Source of the DNA: Albidovulum inexpectatum
Lineage (GTDB): Bacteria; Pseudomonadota; Alphaproteobacteria; Rhodobacterales; Rhodobacteraceae
Length of the DNA stretch: 64,000 nt
Direction: 5' to 3'
Assembly: GCF_002927635.1 (NCBI RefSeq)
Contig: NZ_PRDS01000005.1
Location: 204,127-268,126, forward strand
A program made the translations under genes and the position numbers. Below, piece after piece: positions 46,704 to 55,591 of the stretch; within the stretch, counting starts at the first letter, position 1; the number at the start of each line of letters is the position of its first letter. The notes below the pieces were generated by a model. The model saw only the letters and a program-made list of their open reading frames with translations, was not told where the DNA came from and ran no database searches.

Positions 46704-46942
46704 TCCTCGTCCCGACGTTTCAGGCGGTACACGCCTTCGGGCAGGTTCAGCGCGGCTGCAAGGTCGCGCAACTGGCTCATGGACATTTCGATCTTGCAGA
46801 CCTCGTCACGCCGCGGGTCGTATTGCTCGATCGTCACGCATTCGGCGAATGCGTGAATTATGACATCTTCCTGAAGATTTGGGCTGCCCTCGTCCACAAG
46901 GGTGATGACGGTTGCGTCGAAATCGTGCTCGATGGTGAACAT
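46700..46942 (-). CDS. Conserved-looking small hypothetical protein
   Basis: 80 residues, acidic, no helix or signal. Seen: MFTIEHDFDATVITLVDEGS, an internal VCKIEMSMSQLRDLAAAL segment, and a basic end (YRLKRRDED). The stop overlaps the convergent UbiA-fusion gene by 4 bases. Not recognised. Coding is supported by codon bias and by tight packing. Confidence 0.6.
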   Translation of the reverse strand: MFTIEHDFDATVITLVDEGSPNLQEDVIIHAFAECVTIEQYDPRRDEVCKIEMSMSQLRDLAAALNLPEGVYRLKRRDED

Positions 46943-47050
46943 GGGCGCAGGTTAGCGCGCCATCGTGGGTCCGGCAATGGCATCGGGCATATCTTGAAAC
47001 GGGCGGGCTGACGCATCAGGGTTCCGGCAGCAAGAAGATGAGGCAGTGCA

Positions 47051-47773
47051 ATGGTCTTACGTCCTGGTGTTCTTGGCGCAATGCTCATGCTGGCCGGCTG
47101 TGTTGCGACGTCACCTGCGGCACCGCCTGCCGTGGCGCCTGCTGCCGACGCCGGCTGGACGCCCGAGATTGCCGCGCGCAGCTTTGCCGATGTCGTCGCG
47201 CGCATGGAGCCCGTGATCGAAAATGAATGCCTTGCGGCAATGACCGTGGTCAATTGCGACTTCCTGATCGTCGTGGATGCCCGCCCGGGCCTGGCCCCGA
47301 ACGCCTATCAGACATTGGACCGATTCGGACGTCCGGTCATTTCCTTCACCATCGGCCTTATTGCCGAGGCGAGAAACGCCGACGAGCTGGCATTCGTGAT
47401 GGGACACGAAGCTGCCCACCATATCGCCGGGCACATTCCGCGCCAGCAACGCGAGGCCATGACCGGTGCGCTGGTGCTGGGCGGCCTGACCGCCTTGACC
47501 GGGGGCGATGACAATGCGGTGCGCACGGCGCAGCGCATCGGCGGGACAATCGCGGCGCGGCGCTATGCCAAGGCGTACGAACTGGAGGCCGATGCGCTGG
47601 GCACCGTCCTGACCTGGAAGGCGGGGTTTGATCCCGAACGGGGGGCGGCGTTCTTCACGCGTATTCCCGACCCCGGGGACGCCTTCCTTGGAACCCATCC
47701 GCCGAACGCTGCACGAATCCAGACCGTCAGGCGCGTCGTCGATGCCTTGCGGAACGGCGCAGGACAGGGATGA
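47051..47773 (+). CDS. M48 family metalloprotease, lipoprotein
   Basis: 240 residues. Seen: lipoprotein signal with lipobox LAGC (MVLRPGVLGAMLMLAGC, Cys17), the zinc site HEAAHHIAGH (about 117-126) and a third-ligand region YELEADALGTVL. Likely a periplasmic, outer-membrane-anchored peptidase involved in envelope quality control (BepA/LoiP class). Shorter than BepA, without TPRs. Overlaps dgkA by 4 bases (ATGA). Confidence 0.88.
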   Translation: MVLRPGVLGAMLMLAGCVATSPAAPPAVAPAADAGWTPEIAARSFADVVARMEPVIENECLAAMTVVNCDFLIVVDARPGLAPNAYQTLDRFGRPVISFTIGLIAEARNADELAFVMGHEAAHHIAGHIPRQQREAMTGALVLGGLTALTGGDDNAVRTAQRIGGTIAARRYAKAYELEADALGTVLTWKAGFDPERGAAFFTRIPDPGDAFLGTHPPNAARIQTVRRVVDALRNGAGQG

Positions 47774-48150
47774 GGGAACGAATGAGCTGGCTTGGCAGTC
47801 TGGGTTCGGAAATCGCGCGTTTCAGGAACACCTGTAAATGGTCGTGGCAGGGCTTCACGGCGGCGTGGCGGTCCGAGAAATCGTTGCGCCAGTGGACCTT
47901 GGTGAATGTCCTGTCCGCCGCTCTGGCGTTCGTTCTGGACCTTGACGCGGGCGAGCGGGCGCTTGTCCTGGCGCTGGGTCTGATCGTGCTCGCGGCCGAG
48001 CTCGCCAATACCGCGATCGAAGAGATCGTGGACTTGGTCATGCCCGAACGCGATCCGCGCGCTGCCAAGGCCAAGGATTGCGGTTCGGCCGCCGTGGCCC
48101 TGTCGGCACTGGCCGGGGGCGTGGCCTGGCTGGTAATCCTTCTGGGGTAG
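47770..48150 (+). CDS. dgkA: Diacylglycerol kinase DgkA
   Basis: 126 residues, three helices. Phosphorylates diacylglycerol to phosphatidate. Seen: FRNTCKWSWQGFTAAWRSEKSLRQW, the catalytic stretch AAELANTAIEEIVDLV, and KAKDCGSAAVALS. Start at ATG 47770 (overlapping the M48 stop) or ATG 47782. Confidence 0.92.
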   Translation: MRERMSWLGSLGSEIARFRNTCKWSWQGFTAAWRSEKSLRQWTLVNVLSAALAFVLDLDAGERALVLALGLIVLAAELANTAIEEIVDLVMPERDPRAAKAKDCGSAAVALSALAGGVAWLVILLG

Positions 48151-48254
48151 GGAATTCCGGAATGTGCCGAAATGGGCTGCGGTGCTAGCCTGATTGCGGT
48201 GGTGACTGGTGGCGGAGGGTGGTCCGCCAGACGCGGTGCGACCGCCGCGTCAAA

Positions 48255-48324
48255 GCCGTTCGTCGCGGGGGTGGATCCGGGCTGCAAGGGCGTGCATCCT
48301 GGGTCCACCCCCGCGATGAACGGC
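48255..48324. repeat. Long intergenic hairpin between dgkA and rimO
   Basis: Left arm 48255-48278 (GCCGTTCGTCGCGGGGGTGG…) and right arm 48301-48324 form a 24-bp inverted repeat with two mismatches around a 22-base loop. It lies in the 229-bp gap between two convergent genes, too G-rich and too long for a typical intrinsic terminator and without a T-run. It may be a bidirectional terminator or a REP-like element. Confidence 0.6.
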
Positions 48325-48379
48325 CTTACGCGTCTGTCTTTCGGCGACTGTCAGCGCGTCGGCCTGACGATTCGACGGT

Positions 48380-49768
48380 TCAACGAACCAGCCGTCCCCA
48401 CAGGTCGTATTCACCGGCCTCCTCGACCTCGACGGTGACGATGTCTCCGGGCTTCAGTCCGGTGAAGTCCTCGTCGATGAACAGGTTGCCGTCGATTTCG
48501 GGCGCGTCGGCCTTGGTACGGCACGTTGCGCCTTCGTCGTCCACCTCGTCCACGATGACGTCGAGCGTCTGACCGACCTTGCGCGCCAGTTTGGCGGCTG
48601 AAATCGCCTGGGCCTTTTCCATGAACCTTTCCCAGCGGTCCTGCTTGACCTCTTCGGGCACGTGGTCGGGCAGGTCGTTGGCGCGCGCGCCCTCGACGTT
48701 TTCGTATTTGAAACAGCCCACACGGTCGAGCTGCGCCTCTTCCAGCCAGTCGAGCAGCGTCTGGAACTCCTCCTCTGTCTCGCCCGGGAAGCCGACGATG
48801 AAGGTGGACCGGATGGCAAGATCCGGGCAGATCGCGCGCCAGGCGGCGATCTCGTCCAGCGTCCGCGCCGCCGCGGCCGGCCGCGCCATGCGCCTCAGCG
48901 TGTCTGGATGGGCGTGCTGGAAGGGGATGTCGAGATAGGGCAGAACCAGCCCCTCGGCCATCAGGGGGATCAGATCGCGCACATGCGGGTAGGGATAGAC
49001 GTAATGCAGCCGTACCCAGGCGCCGAGACTGCCCAGATCGCGCGCCAGATCCGTGACATGCGCCCGAAATTCCCGCCCATCACGCCCCGCGCTGACGGCA
49101 TGCTTGAGGTCAACCCCATAGGCCGAGGTGTCCTGGCTGATCACCAGCAGTTCCCGCACACCAGCCTCGACCAGCCTTTCGGCCTCGCGCATCACGGCAT
49201 GGGCCGGGCGCGAGACAAGCCGACCGCGCATGTCGGGGATGATGCAGAACCGGCACTTGTGATTGCAGCCTTCGGAGATCTTCAGATAGCTGTAGTGCCG
49301 CGGTGTCAGCTTCACGCCGGTTGCGGGCAGAAGATCGACAAAGGGATTGGGGGCGGGCGGCACGGCCGCATGAACCGCGTCCAGAACCTGTTCGTATTGA
49401 TGCGGCCCGGTGACGGCCAGAACCGAAGGATGCGCGCCGGTGATGTATTCGGGCTCGGCGCCAAGGCAGCCGGTCACGATGACGCGGCCGTTCTCGCGCA
49501 GGGCCTCGCCGATTGCCTCGAGGCTTTCGGCCTTGGCGCTGTCCAGAAAGCCGCAGGTATTCACGATCACCGCATCTGCGCCCTGGTAATCCGGGCTGAT
49601 CGCATAGCCTTCGGCGCGCAGCCTGGTCAGGATGCGTTCGCTATCCACCAATGCCTTGGGGCAGCCAAGCGACACCATGCCGATCCGCGGCTGTCCGGGG
49701 CGGGCCTGCGTGTCGAAAACCGGGCTGGGCGCGATGTCGGGTCGAAGATCTGGCGGGTTCTGTGTCAT
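48380..49768 (-). CDS. rimO: Ribosomal protein S12 methylthiotransferase RimO
   Basis: Radical-SAM enzyme, 462 residues. Seen: N-terminal cluster Cys36, Cys72 and Cys101 in the UPF0004 domain, radical-[13 protein letters not shown] (Cys168, Cys172, Cys175), and a C-terminal TRAM domain. Adds methylthio to Asp89 of S12. It follows the ABC-2 permease gene by 41 bp on the same strand. Confidence 0.95.
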   Translation of the reverse strand: MTQNPPDLRPDIAPSPVFDTQARPGQPRIGMVSLGCPKALVDSERILTRLRAEGYAISPDYQGADAVIVNTCGFLDSAKAESLEAIGEALRENGRVIVTGCLGAEPEYITGAHPSVLAVTGPHQYEQVLDAVHAAVPPAPNPFVDLLPATGVKLTPRHYSYLKISEGCNHKCRFCIIPDMRGRLVSRPAHAVMREAERLVEAGVRELLVISQDTSAYGVDLKHAVSAGRDGREFRAHVTDLARDLGSLGAWVRLHYVYPYPHVRDLIPLMAEGLVLPYLDIPFQHAHPDTLRRMARPAAAARTLDEIAAWRAICPDLAIRSTFIVGFPGETEEEFQTLLDWLEEAQLDRVGCFKYENVEGARANDLPDHVPEEVKQDRWERFMEKAQAISAAKLARKVGQTLDVIVDEVDDEGATCRTKADAPEIDGNLFIDEDFTGLKPGDIVTVEVEEAGEYDLWGRLVR

Positions 49769-49809
49769 GGCCGGCCCCTATACGCGGTTGGAGCATTCAG
49801 GGGAAGGGG

Positions 49810-50571
49810 TCAGTTGCGCAACCGCCATCCCGTGCGGAAGATGAACCATACCGCCGCCATGCCAAGCCCCAAAAAGACTGCGACCGCAACAAGCGATGCG
49901 GCGACGGGAACATCGGCCTGACCGAAGAACGCCCAGCGAAAGCCGGATACCAGATACAGCACCGGGTTCAGCTTGGCCACGTCCTGCCAGAATGGGGGCA
50001 GCATGGACGCCGAATAGAAGGCGCCGCCCAGGAAGACGAGCGGGGTGACGACCATCATCGGGATGAACTGCAATTGCTGCCAGTCCTTTGCCCATATCCC
50101 CATCAGGAAACCGAACAGCGAAAAGCTGAATGCCGTCAGGACCAGAAAACCCGCTGCCCAGAACGGATGCTGGATCGGCAGATCGACAAAGAACAGGGCC
50201 GTCAGATAGATGACCGCCGCGATGATGATGGATTTCAGCGCGGCTGCACCGACATAGCCCAGCACGATCTCGAAGAACGAGATGGGCGCGGCCAGGATTT
50301 CGTACATCGTGCCCACGAATTTCGGAAAGAAGATTCCGAAGGACGCGTTCGAGATCGATTGCTGCAGTACGGTCAGCATGATCAGGCCCGGCACGATGAA
50401 AGCGCCGTACGAAATGCCTTCGACCGATTCGATGCGCCCGCCGATGGCCGCGCCGAAGACCACGAAGTACAGAACCGTCGATACGACGGGCGAGGCCAGC
50501 GATTCCCACGGCGTGCGCCAGAAGCGCGCCATCTCGTGCGCAAAGATCGTTCGCACCGCCCGCCAGTTCAT
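49810..50571 (-). CDS. ABC-2 type transporter permease
   Basis: 253 residues. Seen: about six helices, [30 protein letters not shown], and [16 protein letters not shown]. The YadH/NodJ-like class exports polysaccharide or lipid-like molecules. ATGA overlap with the ATPase gene. Substrate unknown. Confidence 0.9.
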   Translation of the reverse strand: MNWRAVRTIFAHEMARFWRTPWESLASPVVSTVLYFVVFGAAIGGRIESVEGISYGAFIVPGLIMLTVLQQSISNASFGIFFPKFVGTMYEILAAPISFFEIVLGYVGAAALKSIIIAAVIYLTALFFVDLPIQHPFWAAGFLVLTAFSFSLFGFLMGIWAKDWQQLQFIPMMVVTPLVFLGGAFYSASMLPPFWQDVAKLNPVLYLVSGFRWAFFGQADVPVAASLVAVAVFLGLGMAAVWFIFRTGWRLRN

Positions 50572-51491
50572 GCCGCTTCTCCCAACAGGCGCAGAAAGAC
50601 GTCCTCGAGCGAGGATTCGCGCGTTTCCAGGTCGCGTACGGCGATGCCGTGCCGGGCCAGAGTGGCGAACAGCCGCGCGATGCCGCTGCGATCGGCGCGG
50701 GTGTCATATTCGTAACTCAGGTGTTGACCGTCTTCGGACAGCACAAGCCCCAGTTCACGCAGATCGGCCGGCAGGGTGATCAGCGGTTCGACCAGTTCGA
50801 CCACCAGTCGTTTGCGGCCGAATTCGTGCATCAGATCCCGCTTGTCGCGCACCAGCATCAGGCGGCCCTTGTCGATGATCCCGATACGGTCGGCCATTTC
50901 CTCGGCTTCTTCCAGGTAGTGGGTCGTCAGGATGACCGTCACGCCCTGGTCGCGCAGGCGGCGCACGACGGCCCAGGTGTCGCGCCGCAGATTCACGTCA
51001 ACGCCCGCCGTGGGTTCATCAAGAAACAGCACACGCGGCTGGTGCGACAGGGCCTTGGCGATCAGGACGCGACGCTTCATGCCGCCCGAAAGTTCCATCA
51101 GCCGGGCGTCGCGCTTGTCGTACAGAGACAGGTCGCGAAGCAATTTTTCCAGATAGGCGTCGTCGGGCTTCCGGCCATACAGGCCGCGGCTGAACCGAAC
51201 GGTGTTCATCACCGTTTCGAACATCTCGATCGAGATTTCCTGCGGCACCAGGCCGATCAGGCTGCGCGCTGCGCGGTAGTCGCGGACGATGTCATGCCCG
51301 CCAACGCGCACCTCTCCGCCCGATGGCGTGACCAGGCCGCAGACAATCGAGATGAAGGTCGTCTTTCCCGCCCCGTTCGGGCCCAGAAGGGCAAGGATTT
51401 CACTCTCATGGATATCAAGCGAGACATCCGACAGCGCGGTCGTGCCGCCCGCATAGGTCTTGGACAGGTTGCGAACTTCGATGATCGGCAC
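50568..51491 (-). CDS. ABC transporter ATP-binding protein (ABC-2 exporter)
   Basis: 307 residues. Seen: Walker [13 protein letters not shown] (37-45), signature LSGGMKRR, Walker [13 protein letters not shown], His-loop [11 protein letters not shown], and a C-terminal extension of about 90 residues. The YadG class. Coupled to the permease. Confidence 0.92.
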   Translation of the reverse strand: MPIIEVRNLSKTYAGGTTALSDVSLDIHESEILALLGPNGAGKTTFISIVCGLVTPSGGEVRVGGHDIVRDYRAARSLIGLVPQEISIEMFETVMNTVRFSRGLYGRKPDDAYLEKLLRDLSLYDKRDARLMELSGGMKRRVLIAKALSHQPRVLFLDEPTAGVDVNLRRDTWAVVRRLRDQGVTVILTTHYLEEAEEMADRIGIIDKGRLMLVRDKRDLMHEFGRKRLVVELVEPLITLPADLRELGLVLSEDGQHLSYEYDTRADRSGIARLFATLARHGIAVRDLETRESSLEDVFLRLLGEAA

Positions 51492-51525
51492 GATGGGCCT
51501 CGATCCGGGGCGCCGGGAGGCGCTG

Positions 51526-52110
51526 TCAGCGTTTGCGGTCGCGCCTTGCGCTCATGGGCTGGTACGCCAGCGCCGTATGGGCCTCGCAATAAGGCTTGCC
51601 CGGCAGCGCGGCCAGTCCGCAGAAATAGAAGTCATCCGTAGCCGGATCGCCAAGTGGCCATTTGCATGTCCGCTCGGTCAGCTCCATCAACGAGATGCGT
51701 CGGGCGAGCTTTTCCGCCTCGCTGGCCTTGGCCAAAGCCTCGGGGCTGATCTCGTTGGCAGAGGGCTGCGGCGGCAGGGGCTGGCCCGGAACGTGTTTGC
51801 GCGCGGGCTGCGCGGCCGGGGCGGCCGCCGCGGGCTCGGCCGCGGCTTTTTCGGGCGCTGGCGAAGCGGCGGCTTCCGAAGCTTCGGCCTTTGCGGGGGC
51901 TTCCGCCTGCCTGGCGCTGGTGTCTGGCTGTTCTTCCTTGGGCTTTGCCGTTTCGCCGGCTGCGTTGCGGTTGGACAGGCCCAGCCGATGAACCTTGCCG
52001 ATCACCGCATTGCGGGTGACGCCACCCAGTTCCTTTGCGATCTGGCTGGCAGACTGGCCTTCGGCCCACATTCTTTTCAGGGTCTCGACGCGTTCGTCGG
52101 TCCAGGTCAT
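51526..52110 (-). CDS. gcrA: GcrA family cell-cycle regulator
   Basis: 194 residues. Seen: N-terminal helix-turn-helix ([47 protein letters not shown]), a long Ala/Pro/Glu-rich linker (about 50-120), and a C-terminal [18 protein letters not shown] segment with conserved Cys. Known: GcrA binds sigma-70 and acts at CcrM-methylated GANTC promoters. Lies 34 bp upstream of the ABC exporter genes. Confidence 0.93.
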   Translation of the reverse strand: MTWTDERVETLKRMWAEGQSASQIAKELGGVTRNAVIGKVHRLGLSNRNAAGETAKPKEEQPDTSARQAEAPAKAEASEAAASPAPEKAAAEPAAAAPAAQPARKHVPGQPLPPQPSANEISPEALAKASEAEKLARRISLMELTERTCKWPLGDPATDDFYFCGLAALPGKPYCEAHTALAYQPMSARRDRKR

Positions 52111-52456
52111 GATCGATCCTTAGCTGTTTGGCCTTTTCAGCGCGGCCGGTCAGGCCTGCGCGAGGCATATCGGGCGTTGCGCGCATTTTAGTCGGGACAC
52201 GACGAGATACAAGCCGCCCGGCCCGGTTTCAAGTCCAGACGAACGGGCGGCGCCTTTCGACGCATCGGTGGACAAGCTGCCGACATTGAATTAGGCGGTG
52301 AGTCATGAAGATGCATTGCGCCACCACGAAGTTCCCTCGACGCCGACGCTGAACCGCGTTCGTGGCGCGAACGCGCGCCATCTTCATGCCTTCCCACATC
52401 GTTGACTTGGCCCCGTGCATCGGGCACGGATTGCCAAAATCCGCTGGAGAGCACCC
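52111..52456. other. Non-coding gap between gcrA and argD with two hairpins
   Basis: 346 bp without a convincing ORF. It carries a GC-rich hairpin at 52213-52251 (GCCGCCCG / CGGGCGGC) and a long imperfect hairpin at 52304-52388, then a short inverted repeat at 52413-52429 (CCGTGC-N5-GCACGG) close to argD. The gcrA and argD promoters must lie here; TTGACT at 52402-52407 is a possible argD -35 but has no clear partner. Confidence 0.5.
52304..52388. ncRNA. Candidate structured RNA or imperfect palindrome
   Basis: Outer arms CATGAAGATG (52304-52313) and CATCTTCATG (52379-52388) pair perfectly. An inner stem pairs GCGCCAC…ACGAA with TTCGTGGCGC, and GTTC pairs with GAAC near the tip. The three stacked stems make an approx. 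85-nt rod. Direction and transcription are unknown. Confidence 0.35.
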
Positions 52457-53641
52457 ATGATCCCCACGATCCTTCCGACCTATAATCGTGCTCCGCTTTC
52501 ATTCACCCATGGGCAGGGCAGCTGGCTGTTCGACGAGGGAGGCGAGCGATATCTGGACCTTGCCGCGGGGATCGCAGTCAATGCCCTGGGCCATGCGGAT
52601 CCGCGCCTGGTGTCCGCCCTGACCGAACAGGCGGGCAGGCTGTGGCATGTGTCGAACCTGTATCGAATTCCCCAACAACAGGAACTGGCCGATCTTCTTT
52701 GCCAGACATCCTTTGCCGATACCGTTTTCTTTACCAATTCCGGGACAGAGGCCGCCGAACTGGCGATCAAGATGGCGCGCCGCTACTGGTTCGAAAAGGG
52801 CGATCCGCGCCCCGGCATCATCACGTTCCAGGGCGCGTTTCACGGGCGCTCGACCGGGGCGATTGCCGCGGCGGGATCCGAAAAGATGACGCAGGGCTTC
52901 GGCCCGTTGATGCCGGGCTTTCTGCAGGTGCCTTTCGGCGACCTTGACGCGCTGCGCGCGGCGATCGGCCCCGATACGGGTGCCGTGATGGTCGAGCCGA
53001 TCCAGGGCGAGGGCGGCATTCGCGCCCTGGCGGATGAGGACATGGCCACGATCCGGGCCATCTGTGACGAGTTCGGGCTTCTGCTGATCCTGGACGAGGT
53101 CCAGTGCGGCATGGGTCGGACGGGGCGGCTTTTTGCCCATGAATGGGCGGGCATCGTGCCCGACATCGTGATGGTGGCCAAGGGCATCGGCGGCGGTTTC
53201 CCGCTGGGGGCGGTGCTTGCGCGCGAGAATGCCGCGGCGGCGATGACGGCGGGCAGCCATGGCTCGACCTATGGCGGCAATCCGCTGGCCTGCGCGGTCG
53301 GGCTTGCCGTTTCGCGGATCGTGTCCGAGCCGGAATTCCTGCAAGACGTTGCCCGGAAGGGTGCCGCGCTGCGCGCCGAGCTGCAGGCCCTGGTGGACGC
53401 CAATCCCGACCTGTTCGAGGAAGTGCGCGGGCGCGGTCTGATGCTGGGGCTGAAATGTCGCGTGGCCCCTGCCAATCTTGTTCAGGCTGGCTACCGGGCG
53501 CGCGTCTTGACCGTTCCCGCGGCCGACAATGTCGTTCGCGTGCTGCCGCCGCTCAACATCACGGATGCCGAGATTTCCGAGGCCGGGCAGCGTCTGCGCC
53601 GTGCGGTCGAAGTGCTGCGTGCCGACGCCGCCGGAAACTGA
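52457..53641 (+). CDS. argD: Acetylornithine aminotransferase ArgD
   Basis: 394 residues, PLP-dependent. Seen: [42 protein letters not shown] (Asp213), and PLP Lys242 in [13 protein letters not shown]. Also usable for succinyl-diaminopimelate. TGGAGAG precedes ATG 52457. argF follows 37 bp later. Confidence 0.94.
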   Translation: MIPTILPTYNRAPLSFTHGQGSWLFDEGGERYLDLAAGIAVNALGHADPRLVSALTEQAGRLWHVSNLYRIPQQQELADLLCQTSFADTVFFTNSGTEAAELAIKMARRYWFEKGDPRPGIITFQGAFHGRSTGAIAAAGSEKMTQGFGPLMPGFLQVPFGDLDALRAAIGPDTGAVMVEPIQGEGGIRALADEDMATIRAICDEFGLLLILDEVQCGMGRTGRLFAHEWAGIVPDIVMVAKGIGGGFPLGAVLARENAAAAMTAGSHGSTYGGNPLACAVGLAVSRIVSEPEFLQDVARKGAALRAELQALVDANPDLFEEVRGRGLMLGLKCRVAPANLVQAGYRARVLTVPAADNVVRVLPPLNITDAEISEAGQRLRRAVEVLRADAAGN

Positions 53642-53678
53642 CGCGCCGATCACAGACATTCATAACAAGGACAGCGGG

Positions 53679-54605
53679 ATGAACCACTTTCTGGACATTC
53701 ACAAGACCTCGCCCGAAGACCTTCGCGCCATGATCGAAATGGCCAAGGCGATGAAGCGCGCGCGCGGCGGGCGGCCCAAGGGCATGCGCGACGACGAAAC
53801 GCCGCTGACCGGCCGGATGATCGCCCTGATCTTCGAAAAGCCATCGACCCGCACGCGCGTCTCGTTTGACGTCGGCGCGCGCCAGATGGGCGGTGAGACG
53901 ATGGTTCTGTCGGGCAAGGAGATGCAGCTGGGGCATGGCGAGTCGATCGCTGACACGGCCCGTGTCCTTTCGCGTTTCGTCGATCTGATCATGCTGCGGA
54001 CCTTCGAGGAGGCGACGCTTCTGGAGATGGCCGAACATGCGACGGTGCCCGTGATCAATGGCCTGACGGATTCGTCCCATCCCTGCCAGATCATGGCGGA
54101 TATCATGACCTACGAGGAGCATCGCGGCTCGATCGCCGGGCGCCGCTTCGTCTGGGCGGGCGACGGCAACAATGTCTGCGCCAGCTGGCTGCATGCCGCC
54201 GGACAATTCGGGTTCGACCTGACCTTTACGGGGCCCGAAGCGTTCGACCCTGATCCGCGGGCCGTCGAATTCGCCCGCTCGCGCGGATCGAGGATCGAGA
54301 TCGAGCGCGACCCGCTGAAGGCGGCAGAAGGAGCGGATGCGATCGTCACCGATACCTGGGTGTCGATGCACGACCCCGAAAGCGCGCGCGAGCGGCGCAA
54401 CAAGCTGCTGCGCCCCTATCAGGTCAACGCGGCAGTGATGGCCCGCGCCAAGCCCGATGCGCTGTTCATGCACTGCCTGCCCGCCCACCGCAACGAAGAG
54501 GCCACGGACGAAGTCATGGATGGGCCGCATTCGGTCATCTTCGACGAAAGCGAAAACCGGCTGCATGCGCAAAAGGCGATCCTGCGCTGGTGTCTGGGCG
54601 TATGA
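53679..54605 (+). CDS. argF: Ornithine carbamoyltransferase ArgF
   Basis: 308 residues. Seen: carbamoyl-phosphate site STRTR (56-60), HPCQ (134-137) and HCLP with Cys near 264. Converts ornithine plus carbamoyl phosphate to citrulline. The argDF order is common in alphaproteobacteria. ATG 53679 follows a GCGGG stretch. Confidence 0.95.
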   Translation: MNHFLDIHKTSPEDLRAMIEMAKAMKRARGGRPKGMRDDETPLTGRMIALIFEKPSTRTRVSFDVGARQMGGETMVLSGKEMQLGHGESIADTARVLSRFVDLIMLRTFEEATLLEMAEHATVPVINGLTDSSHPCQIMADIMTYEEHRGSIAGRRFVWAGDGNNVCASWLHAAGQFGFDLTFTGPEAFDPDPRAVEFARSRGSRIEIERDPLKAAEGADAIVTDTWVSMHDPESARERRNKLLRPYQVNAAVMARAKPDALFMHCLPAHRNEEATDEVMDGPHSVIFDESENRLHAQKAILRWCLGV

Positions 54606-54639
54606 AAGGCCGCGGGGCGGGGCTTCGCTCTGCCCCGTG

Positions 54640-55560
54640 TCAGCTTCCGCCGGACCACGCGACCGAGTAGAGCTCGCTTGGCGTGATTACCAGGTCCAGC
54701 CCGATCTTGACGCCGACGATCAGAACCAGCGCGGCCAGCAATATGCGCAATTGTTCGGCCTTCATGCGCGCGGCAAAGCCCGCGCCAATCTGGGCGCCAA
54801 TCACGCCGCCGACCAGAAGGATGACCGCCAGCACCAGATCAACGGTCCGGTTCGTCGTCGCATGCATCAGCGCCGCATAGGCCGACACGAAGGTGATCTG
54901 GAACAGCGATGTGCCGATGACGACCTTTGTCGGCATGTTCAGAAGATAGATCATGGCGGGCACCATGATGAAACCACCGCCAACGCCCATCACGGCAGAC
55001 AGGAAGCCCACCAGCGCCCCCACGCCCAGCGGCGGGATGATCGACATGTACAGCCCCGAGGTGCGAAAGCGGACCTTGAAAGGCAGCGCGGCGACCCATC
55101 CGCGCGGTGCCCGTCGGGTGGCTTTCGGTGGCGTCTTCGATGATCTGCGCAAGGCCCGCAGGCTTTCAATCAGCATCAAGGCCCCGACCGCGCCAAGAAA
55201 GACGACGTAGAGCAGCTGGATCATCAGATCGACCTGGCCCATCGCGCGAAGGGTGTTGAAAATTGCAAGCCCCGCCGATGATCCGATCAGCCCGCCGAAC
55301 AGCAGGACCCAGCCCATGCGGAAATCCACGGATCGGCGGCGGATATGAGCGAAGATGGCCGACACGGAGGAGGCCACGATCTGATTGGCCGAGGTGGCAA
55401 CCGCGACTGCCGGAGGGATGCCGATGAAGAACAGAAGCGGCGTGATCAGGAACCCTCCGCCCACGCCGAACATCCCTGACAGCACGCCAACCAGGCCGCC
55501 GATCGAGAATAGCGTGAGGATATTGACCGAGACCTCGGCAATCGGAAGGTAGATGTTCAT
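54640..55560 (-). CDS. Sulfite exporter TauE/SafE family protein
   Basis: 306 residues, about eight helices. Seen: the repeated GVLSGMFGVGGGFLITPLL and GFLSAVMGVGGGFIMVPAM motifs of the family. Transports sulfite, sulfoacetate or related anions. Convergent with argF. Substrate not predictable. Confidence 0.9.
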   Translation of the reverse strand: MNIYLPIAEVSVNILTLFSIGGLVGVLSGMFGVGGGFLITPLLFFIGIPPAVAVATSANQIVASSVSAIFAHIRRRSVDFRMGWVLLFGGLIGSSAGLAIFNTLRAMGQVDLMIQLLYVVFLGAVGALMLIESLRALRRSSKTPPKATRRAPRGWVAALPFKVRFRTSGLYMSIIPPLGVGALVGFLSAVMGVGGGFIMVPAMIYLLNMPTKVVIGTSLFQITFVSAYAALMHATTNRTVDLVLAVILLVGGVIGAQIGAGFAARMKAEQLRILLAALVLIVGVKIGLDLVITPSELYSVAWSGGS

Positions 55561-55591
55561 GGATTACTTGTAGGCCCGGGCCGATCGCGCA

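Noticed and set aside
48662..49921. 419-codon plus-strand ORF over rimO
   Set aside because: Shadow of rimO, which holds both iron-sulfur motifs.
52229..52420. 63-codon minus-strand ORF in the gcrA–argD gap
   Set aside because: It crosses the hairpins, has no ribosome site and an Arg-rich product with no similarity to known proteins.
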